7,889 bases of DNA, taken from positions 18,243 to 26,131 of the forward strand of contig FR888175.1 of assembly GCA_000431775.1 (NCBI GenBank), given 5' to 3'. Every line of letters starts with the position of its first letter. The stretch's first letter is position 1. The stretch is from Clostridium sp. CAG:413. GTDB taxonomy: Bacteria > Bacillota > Clostridia > Oscillospirales > Acutalibacteraceae. Of the stretch, positions 1 through 6,189 are shown in pieces. The notes beneath the pieces were generated by a model. That model ran no database searches. It was not told where the DNA came from and saw only the letters and a program-made list of their open reading frames with translations. A program made the position numbers and the translations under genes.

Positions 1-335
1 TGCACCTTGCGGCGGCTGAGCAGGGCGTAATTCTCGCCCTCGGGAGTTGATGCGAACCCCGTCACGGCGCAGACCACGGGCTTATTGACCCGCGAGATAA
101 GCGCAATATCCCTCACCGTGCCGTCCTCGATGCCGAGCGCCCCCTCGCAGCGGGGAATTATCCCTTTCATGCAGCCGAGGTCGACGTGCAGATTATGCTC
201 CGCGTCGCAGCGCAGCACCCGACACTCGACGGGAGCGCCGCTGTAGAATGCGTCATGCAGGGCGCCTGCGCTCGAGACCCTCTTTTTGTTCTCCTCTGTC
301 GATATCAGCTGACCCTCCGGTTTGAATTTTTTCAT
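1..335 (-). CDS. S1-domain RNA-binding protein, N-terminal part (cut by window edge)
   Basis: An open frame of 111 codons reads leftward from an ATG at 335 and leaves the window without a stop, so only the amino end is seen. It begins MKKFKPEGQLISTEENKKR. After a ~30-residue leader comes a stretch resembling an S1/OB-fold RNA-binding domain: 'VECRVLRCD', then 'HVDLGCMKGIIPRCEG', matching the S1 pattern of a beta strand, a 'V-x-LG-x-x-G-x-IPR' turn and an acidic residue. The visible part ends in 'YALLSRRKV', a phrase I associate with S1-like proteins of Clostridia. A GGTGAT element (complement of 341-346) lies 5 bases before the ATG and is a weak but usable ribosome binding site. The role is probably RNA binding linked to translation, in the cytoplasm. 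It could instead be a divergent RpsA-like protein, since the remaining domains are outside the window. It is separated from the esterase gene upstream by 209 bp with a hairpin, so the two are probably not co-transcribed. Confidence 0.7.
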   Translation of the reverse strand, partial: MKKFKPEGQLISTEENKKRVSSAGALHDAFYSGAPVECRVLRCDAEHNLHVDLGCMKGIIPRCEGALGIEDGTVRDIALISRVNKPVVCAVTGFASTPEGENYALLSRRKV

Positions 336-458
336 TTCCGATCACCGTTCCAAATAATTATGTTTTAATTTCTGCCTGATTATCTAATGAAAGTATATGG
401 CACTTTCTCCGCTAAAATCACAGGCGGAGCATTTTTATTTTACACGGTAAAATACTAC

Positions 459-501
459 CGCCTCCGTGCGGCAAATTTTGTAGCACGGAGGCGAATTTTT
501 T
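459..501 (-). terminator. Hairpin, probable terminator of the esterase gene
   Basis: A perfect 11-bp inverted repeat (459-469 CGCCTCCGTGC, 483-493 GCACGGAGGCG) with a 13-base loop lies about 50 bp beyond the esterase stop codon. On the plus strand it is followed by AA and six T's (496-501). On the minus strand, the direction of the esterase, the downstream tract is only GTAGTATTTT. The position says esterase terminator, while the better T-run faces the other way. It may act in both directions. Confidence 0.6.
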
Positions 502-544
502 GCGTTATTTTCTCACCCGAAACGCAGACCGCCTCGGTATATGT

Positions 545-1312
545 TCAAAGAGTCTTTGAGAATGCCCAATTCCACACCTCGGGGTCGGAATAGAACCTGT
601 CCCATGCGTTGTGACCCGCTCTGTCATACTCGGTGTATTTCGCCTCGGAGATATCCTTGACGGCGGCGTAGATATTCCTTGAGTAATCAACGAAAACGGT
701 CTTGTCGCCCGAGTTGTGGGCGAGCCACATCGGGATGCCCGCAAAGGCGGTCAGATCCTCGACATCGGTGTAGCCGCACACGGGCATGGCGGCGGCGTAT
801 TTGCCGGGGTGGCGCAGGAGCTGGTCAAGCACGCCCGCTCCGCCCATGGAGATGCCCGTGATATAGATACGGTCGGAGTCGACGGCATAGAGCTTGAGCA
901 TATATTCTATCAGCCGTGTCAGCGCCGCGTCGTAGCCGTCGCTCGTCCATGTCTTGTCCTCGAACACCTGCGGCATGATGATATAGCAGGGCTCGCCGTG
1001 CTTCTTGACGCCCCTGAGCAGCGAGCGCTGCATCTGTGCGATATTGTTTTTGCCTCTCTCGCCGGAGCCGTGGAGATAGACCACGAGCGGGTAGGTCTTG
1101 CCCTCTTCTATGTTCTCGGGCTTGACGAGGCGGAACGGCAGCTCAACGTCGCCCTCCTTAAAGATATAGCCCGCCGTGCCGCTGTGCTGCACATAAGGTC
1201 TCGGGTCGGGGTTGATGCCCTGATGGAGCACGTCGGGGCCGGGGTACATCGGAAAAGTATCGACGATAAAAATAAGAATCGCGGTAAAGAAGCCTAATAT
1301 CTGAGTAAGCAT
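545..1312 (-). CDS. Membrane-anchored or secreted alpha/beta-hydrolase esterase (predicted peptidase/PHB-depolymerase-like)
   Basis: This 255-residue protein has the full set of serine-hydrolase marks. They are an oxyanion 'YLHGSGERG' loop at 79-87, the nucleophile elbow 'GISMGG' with Ser155, an acidic residue in 'NSGDKTV' (Asp203), and the triad histidine in 'AGHNAW' (His234). Residues 2-18 form one hydrophobic segment with no cysteine lipobox, so the enzyme is probably exported or anchored by its amino end with the catalytic domain outside. The layout (short N-terminal extension, 'YPLVVYLHGSG', 'DSDRIYITGISMGG') fits the predicted-peptidase/carboxylesterase group (COG4099-like), which hydrolyses small ester or acyl substrates. 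The real substrate, possibly carbohydrate-linked acyl groups, cannot be read from sequence. The start at 1312 is supported by GAGAGGA (complement of 1319-1325) 6 bases upstream. It is a single-gene unit, divergent from the two-component system. Confidence 0.88.
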   Translation of the reverse strand: MLTQILGFFTAILIFIVDTFPMYPGPDVLHQGINPDPRPYVQHSGTAGYIFKEGDVELPFRLVKPENIEEGKTYPLVVYLHGSGERGKNNIAQMQRSLLRGVKKHGEPCYIIMPQVFEDKTWTSDGYDAALTRLIEYMLKLYAVDSDRIYITGISMGGAGVLDQLLRHPGKYAAAMPVCGYTDVEDLTAFAGIPMWLAHNSGDKTVFVDYSRNIYAAVKDISEAKYTEYDRAGHNAWDRFYSDPEVWNWAFSKTL

Positions 1313-1342
1313 AAAACGTCCTCTCTTTCTTTTTATACAAAT

Positions 1343-1371
1343 ATATTACCATACTTTGCCCGTCATTTCAA
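1343..1371 (-). promoter_or_regulatory. Promoter of the esterase gene
   Basis: On the minus strand, TTGAAA (complement of 1366-1371) and TAATAT (complement of 1343-1348) are separated by 17 bp. A TGG just before the -10 makes it an extended -10. The predicted start lies ~30 bases before the esterase ATG, giving a short leader that contains the ribosome binding site. Confidence 0.75.
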
Positions 1372-1387
1372 CCGTTTTCGGTCATGC

Positions 1388-1416
1388 TTGAATAATTGAC
1401 TGAAAAATAGTATAAT
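1388..1416 (+). promoter_or_regulatory. Promoter P1 of the two-component operon
   Basis: TTGAAT at 1388-1393 and a perfect TATAAT at 1411-1416 are spaced by exactly 17 bp, a strong sigma-A match. Transcription from here would give a leader of about 120 nt before the response regulator, running through the phased repeats at 1444-1484. It is back to back with the esterase promoter; the two -35 boxes are only 16 bp apart. Confidence 0.7.
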
Positions 1417-1443
1417 GAGTGATGAAAGACGCCCCCGCGGCGA

Positions 1444-1484
1444 TTCGTAATAAATTTGTAACACTTTTACCGCCTTGTTTGTAA
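1444..1484 (+). promoter_or_regulatory. Phased direct repeats, candidate OmpR-family operator
   Basis: Three near-identical heptamers lie on the same strand: TTCGTAA at 1444-1450, TTTGTAA at 1455-1461 and TTTGTAA at 1478-1484. Their starts are 11 and 23 bp apart, i.e. one and about two helical turns. OmpR/PhoB-family regulators bind tandem direct repeats with ~11-bp spacing, and such a regulator is encoded immediately downstream. The last copy sits 11 bp before a perfect -10, where a -35 would be. Binding by this regulator is inferred, not shown. Confidence 0.5.
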
Positions 1485-1501
1485 TTCACGGGCTGTATAA
1501 T
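1475..1501 (+). promoter_or_regulatory. Candidate second promoter P2 with weak -35, possibly activator dependent
   Basis: A perfect TATAAT lies at 1496-1501, but the only -35-like element, TTGTTT at 1475-1480, is 15 bp away, too close for good sigma-A use. The -35 zone is instead covered by a TTTGTAA repeat, as in PhoB-type activated promoters. The leader to the response regulator ATG would be about 38 nt. Confidence 0.45.
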
Positions 1502-1545
1502 GCAATTGTTTCGTGGGGATCTGATTTTTTTGAGGTGAAAAAGAT

Positions 1546-2235
1546 ATGTATACCGTCCTTGTTTGCGACGACGACGTCGCCATACTCGACTCGGTCGAGA
1601 TCTATCTGAAGCTGGAGGGCTACAACGTCCTGCGAGCCGAGAACGGCAGGCAGGCGATCGAGCAGGTCACGAATAACGAGGTGCACTGCGTTATCCTCGA
1701 CATAATGATGCCCGGTATGGACGGCCTCCAGGCCACGCTGACGCTGCGGAAGAAGCACAATATCCCGATAATCCTGCTCTCGGCCAAGAGCGAGGACACC
1801 GACAAGATAACGGGGCTTTCTTTCGGGGCGGACGATTATGTGACGAAGCCCTTCAACCCGCTCGAGCTGATGGCAAGGGTCAAGTCGCAGATAAGGCGCT
1901 ACACCTCCCTCGGCTCAATGGAGGTCAAGGAGGGCGTTATCACGACGGGCGGTCTGTCGCTCGACACCGGCGCAAAGGAGCTGACCCTCGACGGCGAGCC
2001 GATAAAGCTCACCGCCACGGAGTACGGCATAATGAGCGTGCTCATGGAGAATCTCGGCAGGGTGCTCTCAACAGGTCAGATATACGAGGCCGTGTGGAAC
2101 GAGCCCGCGATTTACGCCGAGAAAACGGTGACGGTACATATCAGACGCATAAGAGAAAAAATCGAGATCAACCCGAGAGACCCTAAATACTTAAAGGTGG
2201 TGTGGGGCATTGGATACAAAATCGAAAAATATTAG
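1546..2235 (+). CDS. OmpR/PhoB-family response regulator
   Basis: This is a 229-residue transcription factor of normal family length. The receiver domain covers ~1-118. It has the acidic pocket Asp8/Asp9, phosphoacceptor Asp52 in 'ILDIMMPGMDG', the switch Ser79 in 'LLSA', and conserved Lys101 in 'VTKPF'. A winged-helix DNA-binding domain covers ~132-227, with 'LTATEYGIMSVL' and the recognition-helix region 'KTVTVHIRRIREKIE', ending in 'VVWGIGYKIEKY'. All residues needed for phosphorylation are present. The start is set by GAGGTG at 1532-1537, 8 bases before the ATG. The last 26 bases overlap the kinase gene, so the two are translationally coupled partners. VanR-like regulators share this overall form, but no resistance genes are seen here and the targets are unknown. 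Autoregulation through the repeats at 1444-1484 is plausible. Confidence 0.95.
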   Translation: MYTVLVCDDDVAILDSVEIYLKLEGYNVLRAENGRQAIEQVTNNEVHCVILDIMMPGMDGLQATLTLRKKHNIPIILLSAKSEDTDKITGLSFGADDYVTKPFNPLELMARVKSQIRRYTSLGSMEVKEGVITTGGLSLDTGAKELTLDGEPIKLTATEYGIMSVLMENLGRVLSTGQIYEAVWNEPAIYAEKTVTVHIRRIREKIEINPRDPKYLKVVWGIGYKIEKY

Positions 2236-4798
2236 TCGCAGCAGGGGGATGAAAATTGCGGCAGCGGCGCTCGCCGTGCTGATGTTTTTTCTCTCCGGCT
2301 ACTCAGCGGGGCTGTTTCTCAAGGGCTATTTTCTCTTTAACGGCTACGATGAGGACTGCGATTTCACACAGACAAATTCATTCAGAACGCTGCTCAACAG
2401 CTGCGAATCCACTCTCCTGGCGGACGCCGAGCTGATGAGCTGCGAAAACGATGAGGATTTCCTCAAAACAAGCCTCGGCAAAAACTACAGCCAAAATATT
2501 CAGAATGTCAACGACGCTTTTGACCTGCTCGAAAGCTCCGGTGTCAAGGTCTATGTCACCGAGGACAATCGCTACAGATACTCCTACGACCTCGGCGGCA
2601 CGACCTATTACTTCAGCTTTAACGGCGACGTTATCAGCCGCGACGAATTCGACCGATATGACTTCGTCGGCGACGGCATTGAATACACAGACGCCGTTGA
2701 AGCGACCGAGCCTGCGGCGGAGGACGTCGATTCAACCTCCGTCACAAAGCCCGCGCCCGCCAAATCGGGCAATCCGAAGCCGATCGACGATATCCGCGAC
2801 GCCCTGGCTCTGCTGAATTCCTTCGGCGAATACACCTGCTACGGCGAGATATCCCGCGAGGAGCTGATAAAAACGCTCCGCAAATCGGCAATGCAGCGCA
2901 GCGGCGTTTATGAGGACGGCGGCAAGATAACTTTCTACAGCACCTCGATCCCCAGCACCTCGGAGTTCAAATACACTATTTTGGTCAAGTCGACGGGCAA
3001 GGTCGTCTCCAACTGCGGCATCGACTCGGATATCGGCTTCGACAATGTGTATGAAGCGATGAGAGAGGGCGCTGCCCTTGTCGAGGGTAATAACGGCAAA
3101 TTTGTCACCACCGCCGAGACGTCCGAGGCGACCCGCGGCGGCCTGCTCAGGGAATGGGCGGAGGAGCTGTTTTATCAGAAACCCACCGTTTCGGAGCATC
3201 GCAGCATAGGCGACGATGTGAGCTATGCCGTATTCACATATACCCCGACCGGCGAAAACAGTTTTTTCACCCTCAAGGAGCTTGAACTCGAGAATTATAA
3301 ATCTCACTTTATAACGAATCCGACGACGAACCTCATTATCTCCGTCTTTTCGTTCCTGCTCGCCTGCGCCGCGTGCGTCTATCTGCTGTGCGTTGCGGGC
3401 AAGACCGCCGACGGAGAAACAAAACTCTGCCCGACGGACAGGATCCCGCTGCTTATCAACACGGCGATCATCGGCGGGATCATAACGCTCGTCATTTTGG
3501 GCTTTGCGGCGATATTTGACGCTGAGTTTGAGTTCTACCCTTCGGTTGGCGAAAGCAGCGAATGGTTCCTGATGCAAAAAACTCTTTTGACCTATTCCGT
3601 AGAATATCTCGGCGTTGCGTTCACCGCCGTATTCGGGCTGCTTACCGTTTTGACGGCGGGCATAGTCCGCAACGTGCGCTGCCGCACCTTCCTGCGCCAC
3701 ACGCTGATATATTGGATAGTCAAGCCCTTTGTCTGCATCGGCAAAAAGATACACAAAAGGGCAAAATATATCTTCGCCTGCGACTACATGGCAGGCAGCG
3801 GCAAGAGGTTCAAGCGCCTTGCAATTATCCTGACTCTGACGTTTTTCCTCATAAATTTTCTTGCGGTGCTTCTCTGCCTCACCTCAAACAGCGCCGTTCC
3901 TCTCGTCATCACCCTGATGATCGACCTGCCGATAATGCTTTGGGTCATCCTCTTTATAGCTTCGCTTGACAGGATAATGCACGGCGTCGCAAGCGTGCGC
4001 CTCGGCAGGCTGAATGTGAGGATAGATCAAGGCCTTATGCCATCATTCCTGCGGAATTTCGCGAGGGATATCACGAGCATGCAGGACGGCCTTGAGAAAG
4101 CGGTCGACAGCGCGGTCAAGGATCAGCGCATGAAGGCGGAGCTTATCACGAATGTTTCGCACGACCTCAAAACGCCGCTGACCTCGATAGTCAATTATGT
4201 CGACCTGCTCAAACGCTGCAACGTCGAGGACGAGGACGCCAAGAAATATATCAGCATCCTTGATGAGAAATCACAGAAGATGAAAAAGCTCATCGAGGAT
4301 CTGGTCGAGGCTTCAAAAGCCTCCTCGGGCGCAGTCGAGCTGCATCCGACAAAAATCGACCTTTGCGAATTTGCGGCGCAGGCAGTCGGCGAGCACGAGG
4401 ATGAACTGAAGGAGAAGAACATCGAGATTGTGCTGAATTTCCACGCCCAGCCCGTGATGATAATCGCCGACGCTCAAAAGACCTCGCGGATAGTTGAGAA
4501 TCTCTTCTCCAACCTGCGTAAATACGCCCTTGAGGGCACGAGGGTCTATATCGACGTCAACGGCGGCGACAATTTCGGCACGCTGACCTTCCGCAACATC
4601 TCCAAATTCCCGCTCAACATTGCTCCGGAGGAGCTGACGCAGCGCTTCGTGAGAGGCGACGCCTCCCGCTCCGGCGAGGGCAGCGGCCTCGGGCTTTCAA
4701 TAGCAAACGACCTTTGCGAGCTGCAAGGCGGCAAATTCAGCATCGCCATCGACGGCGACCTCTTCAAGGTCAGCATCGCCATGCCGAAAGCACAATAG
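2210..4798 (+). CDS. Multi-spanning sensor histidine kinase with large extracellular domain
   Basis: This 862-residue membrane kinase partners the preceding regulator. A first membrane segment (~15-37) is followed by an outside domain of ~330 residues (~44-372) with an acidic/Pro/Thr-rich linker at ~161-192. Five more hydrophobic segments follow (~373-396, 411-436, 457-486, 536-557, 562-585). A HAMP-like connector (~587-640) leads to the dimerisation helix with phosphoacceptor His651 in 'NVSHDLKTPLTSI'. The ATPase domain has an N-box 'IVENLFSNLRKYA' (761-773) and the G2 loop 'GEGSGLGLS' (822-830). The usual DxGxG (G1) motif is replaced by 'NISKFPLNI' (796-804), as in VanS-like kinases. The start is a TTG at 2210 overlapping the regulator gene, with AGGTGG at 2195-2200 nine bases before it. 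An ATG at 2249 (residue 14) is the alternative, but its G-run touches the codon. What the outer domain senses is unknown. Confidence 0.93.
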   Translation: MDTKSKNISRSRGMKIAAAALAVLMFFLSGYSAGLFLKGYFLFNGYDEDCDFTQTNSFRTLLNSCESTLLADAELMSCENDEDFLKTSLGKNYSQNIQNVNDAFDLLESSGVKVYVTEDNRYRYSYDLGGTTYYFSFNGDVISRDEFDRYDFVGDGIEYTDAVEATEPAAEDVDSTSVTKPAPAKSGNPKPIDDIRDALALLNSFGEYTCYGEISREELIKTLRKSAMQRSGVYEDGGKITFYSTSIPSTSEFKYTILVKSTGKVVSNCGIDSDIGFDNVYEAMREGAALVEGNNGKFVTTAETSEATRGGLLREWAEELFYQKPTVSEHRSIGDDVSYAVFTYTPTGENSFFTLKELELENYKSHFITNPTTNLIISVFSFLLACAACVYLLCVAGKTADGETKLCPTDRIPLLINTAIIGGIITLVILGFAAIFDAEFEFYPSVGESSEWFLMQKTLLTYSVEYLGVAFTAVFGLLTVLTAGIVRNVRCRTFLRHTLIYWIVKPFVCIGKKIHKRAKYIFACDYMAGSGKRFKRLAIILTLTFFLINFLAVLLCLTSNSAVPLVITLMIDLPIMLWVILFIASLDRIMHGVASVRLGRLNVRIDQGLMPSFLRNFARDITSMQDGLEKAVDSAVKDQRMKAELITNVSHDLKTPLTSIVNYVDLLKRCNVEDEDAKKYISILDEKSQKMKKLIEDLVEASKASSGAVELHPTKIDLCEFAAQAVGEHEDELKEKNIEIVLNFHAQPVMIIADAQKTSRIVENLFSNLRKYALEGTRVYIDVNGGDNFGTLTFRNISKFPLNIAPEELTQRFVRGDASRSGEGSGLGLSIANDLCELQGGKFSIAIDGDLFKVSIAMPKAQ

Positions 4799-4810
4799 TA
4801 TTATGGTATA

Positions 4811-4842
4811 GAGAGAGCACGCTCCGGCGTGCTCTTTTGTTT
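4811..4842 (+). terminator. Rho-independent terminator of the two-component operon
   Basis: A perfect 9-bp stem AGAGCACGC (4814-4822) / GCGTGCTCT (4827-4835) with a TCCG loop, extendable by weak pairs, is followed by TTTTGTTT. It starts 12 bases after the kinase stop codon. Confidence 0.9.
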
Positions 4843-4933
4843 GACAGCCCACGGAGCCTTTTTTTGCGTGACTTGCGGTGCTAATAGAATATTTTCAGGC
4901 TCGCTATTGTTGTATGAAAATCAATCCTCTGTC

Positions 4934-4994
4934 ATGACTGCAAGCGAACAGCAAAAACCACATGCGGAGCCGATATGACTGCAAGCCGACAGCA
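4934..4994 (+). repeat. Imperfect 20-bp direct repeat in the convergent spacer
   Basis: ATGACTGCAAGCGAACAGCA at 4934-4953 recurs with two changes at 4975-4994, a 41-bp offset. Each copy is followed by a similar tail ending in TGCGGAG (4963-4969 and 5010-5016), which suggests duplication of a ~41-48 bp unit. It lies between two facing terminators, and no gene is visible there. The rest of 4843-5021 shows nothing I can name. Confidence 0.6.
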
Positions 4995-5021
4995 CAATTC
5001 ACGCCATCTTGCGGAGAGGCA

Positions 5022-5056
5022 TAAAAAAGCAGGCACGGGATAAACCGTGCCTGTTT
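5022..5056 (-). terminator. Rho-independent terminator of the perR-rubrerythrin operon
   Basis: The perfect 9-bp stem CAGGCACGG (5030-5038) / CCGTGCCTG (5045-5053) has a 6-base loop. On the minus strand it is followed by C and six T's (complement of 5023-5028). It begins ~20 bases after the rubrerythrin stop codon. Confidence 0.9.
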
Positions 5057-5072
5057 GATTATGCAGGATAAA

Positions 5073-5624
5073 TCAGTTGAAATATCTCTTGAGGAGGCCT
5101 TCGAAAGCTCTGCCGTGGCGGGCTTCGTCGCGAGCCATCTCATGGACGGTGTCGTGGATAGCGTCAAGGCCCTGCTCCTTAGCGAGCTTGGCAAGAGCGG
5201 TCTTGCCTGCGGTCGCGCCGTTCTCGGCTTCAACTCTCATCTCAAGGTTCTTCTTGGTGCTGTCGGTCACGACCTCACCGAGCAACTCGGCGAATTTCGC
5301 TGCGTGCTCCGCCTCTTCATAGGCGGCTTTTTCCCAATAGAGGCCGATCTCGGGGTAACCCTCGCGGTGAGCAACTCTCGCCATGGCAAGATACATGCCG
5401 ACCTCGGAGCATTCACCGGCGAAATTAGCTCTCAGGCCCTCAAGGATCTCATCGCTGACGCCCTGAGCAACGCCGACTACATGCTCGGCAGCCCATGACA
5501 TACCCTCATTGCTCTGCTCAACGAACTTTGAAGCGGGAGCCTTGCAAACCGGGCACTTGTAGCCCTCGGGGAGAGCGTCGCCTTCATAAACATAACCGCA
5601 GACTGAGCATACAAACTTTTTCAT
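5073..5624 (-). CDS. Reverse rubrerythrin (N-terminal rubredoxin plus diiron domain)
   Basis: This 183-residue cytoplasmic peroxide-scavenging protein carries its rubredoxin domain at the amino end, the reverse of classical rubrerythrin. Cys6-x-x-Cys9 ('CSVC') and Cys24-x-x-Cys27 ('CPVC') would hold one iron. A four-helix ferritin-like domain (~45-183) follows, with likely diiron ligands Glu71, Glu104, His107, Glu134, Glu167 and His170, visible in 'GECSE', 'EEAEH' and 'DEARH'; exact ligand assignment is by family pattern. Reverse rubrerythrins of clostridia pass electrons from NAD(P)H-dependent partners to reduce H2O2 (and O2) to water. The start at 5624 has a perfect GGAGGA (complement of 5632-5637) 7 bases upstream. 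It follows perR by 41 bp on the same strand with no visible promoter between, so it is most likely the second gene of a PerR-controlled operon. No electron-donor gene is present in this window. Confidence 0.93.
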   Translation of the reverse strand: MKKFVCSVCGYVYEGDALPEGYKCPVCKAPASKFVEQSNEGMSWAAEHVVGVAQGVSDEILEGLRANFAGECSEVGMYLAMARVAHREGYPEIGLYWEKAAYEEAEHAAKFAELLGEVVTDSTKKNLEMRVEAENGATAGKTALAKLAKEQGLDAIHDTVHEMARDEARHGRAFEGLLKRYFN

Positions 5625-5665
5625 GATTTTTTCCTCCGTTTAATTAATGATTTTTTGATTTATTT

Positions 5666-6052
5666 TCAGCTTTTGTGGGTTTCGGCGCAGCGGGCGCAGT
5701 ATCCGCGGAACGTAACGACCGTCGAGAGCACTTCGCCGTCGAAGAGCTTGCCTGCCTTCTCGCAAAGGCCGCCGTCGTCAATATACGGGATATCGAATAC
5801 CCTGCCGCAGCCGAGGCAAAGGAGATGATAATGCGGGTCGGTGTCTCCGTCATACCTTGCAGAGCCGCCTGAGCCGAGGCGAAGTATCAGCCCCTCATTC
5901 TCAAGCTGGGCAAGGTTGCGGTAGACCGTAGCGAGGCTGATCGCAGGCATCGCGGGCTTGAGCGAGAGATATATCTCCTCAGCGGTGGGGTGATCTTTGC
6001 GCGAGCGGAGATTCTCAAATATCGCGTCCCGCTGCTTGCTGTGCTTCGTCAT
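5666..6052 (-). CDS. perR: PerR-type peroxide-sensing Fur-family repressor
   Basis: This 128-residue protein is Fur-family. Its N-terminal winged helix (~1-65) includes 'SLATVYRNLAQLENEGLI'. The structural zinc site is Cys79/Cys82 ('CLGC') and Cys119/Cys122 ('CARC'). The metal-sensing ligands fit PerR: His21 ('HPTAEE'), Asp68 ('RYDGD'), His74 and His76 ('PHYH') and Asp87 ('VFDI'). An Asp at the second position favours PerR over Fur. In PerR, iron-catalysed oxidation of the histidines releases DNA when peroxide rises. The start was set at ATG 6052, not an upstream in-frame TTG at 6070, because AAAGGAG (complement of 6061-6067) sits 8 bases before the ATG and would lie inside the longer frame. 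It is the first gene of an operon with the reverse rubrerythrin and probably represses itself through the palindrome at 6069-6093. Confidence 0.9.
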   Translation of the reverse strand: MTKHSKQRDAIFENLRSRKDHPTAEEIYLSLKPAMPAISLATVYRNLAQLENEGLILRLGSGGSARYDGDTDPHYHLLCLGCGRVFDIPYIDDGGLCEKAGKLFDGEVLSTVVTFRGYCARCAETHKS

Positions 6053-6068
6053 ACCGCCGTCTCCTTTC

Positions 6069-6093
6069 AATAACGATAACTGTTATCATTATT
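6069..6093 (-). promoter_or_regulatory. Fur/PerR-type operator overlapping the perR start site
   Basis: The inverted repeat GATAAC-T-GTTATC (6075-6087) extends outward to 12-bp arms with one mismatch (6069-6093). Its core matches the 7-1-7 Fur/PerR box pattern (TGATAATnATTATCA-like). It overlaps the -10 (6091-6096) and the expected start site, the position expected for repression. Confidence 0.8.
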
Positions 6094-6118
6094 ATATCAT
6101 TTCTTTTCCGTTTGTCAA
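6091..6118 (-). promoter_or_regulatory. Consensus promoter of the perR-rubrerythrin operon
   Basis: On the minus strand, a perfect TTGACA (complement of 6113-6118) and a perfect TATAAT (complement of 6091-6096) are spaced by 16 bp. A TGA before the -10 makes it an extended -10. The leader to the perR ATG is ~32 nt. Confidence 0.88.
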
Positions 6119-6189
6119 TAGGTTTTTTAAATTTTTTCTGAAAAATTCTTTAAACTCCGCATCTGTTGCAACTTTTTTGTCAAAAGACC

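Noticed and set aside
545..559. Perfect 15-bp palindrome TCAAAGA-G-TCTTTGA over the esterase stop codon
   Set aside because: Short, AT-rich and inside the coding end; a chance dyad is likely, and the stronger hairpin at 459-493 explains termination better.
716..1297. Long plus-strand frame opposite the esterase (193 codons)
   Set aside because: It lies antisense to a gene with a full catalytic triad and has no recognisable domain or ribosome binding site; it is a GC-driven shadow.
2732..3754. 340-codon minus-strand frame opposite the kinase
   Set aside because: Arg/Ala/Gly-rich composition with no family motif, fully inside the kinase gene; a codon-bias shadow.
4848..4867. GGAGCC plus seven T's after the kinase terminator, as a second terminator
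   Set aside because: No matching upstream arm for a stem was found.
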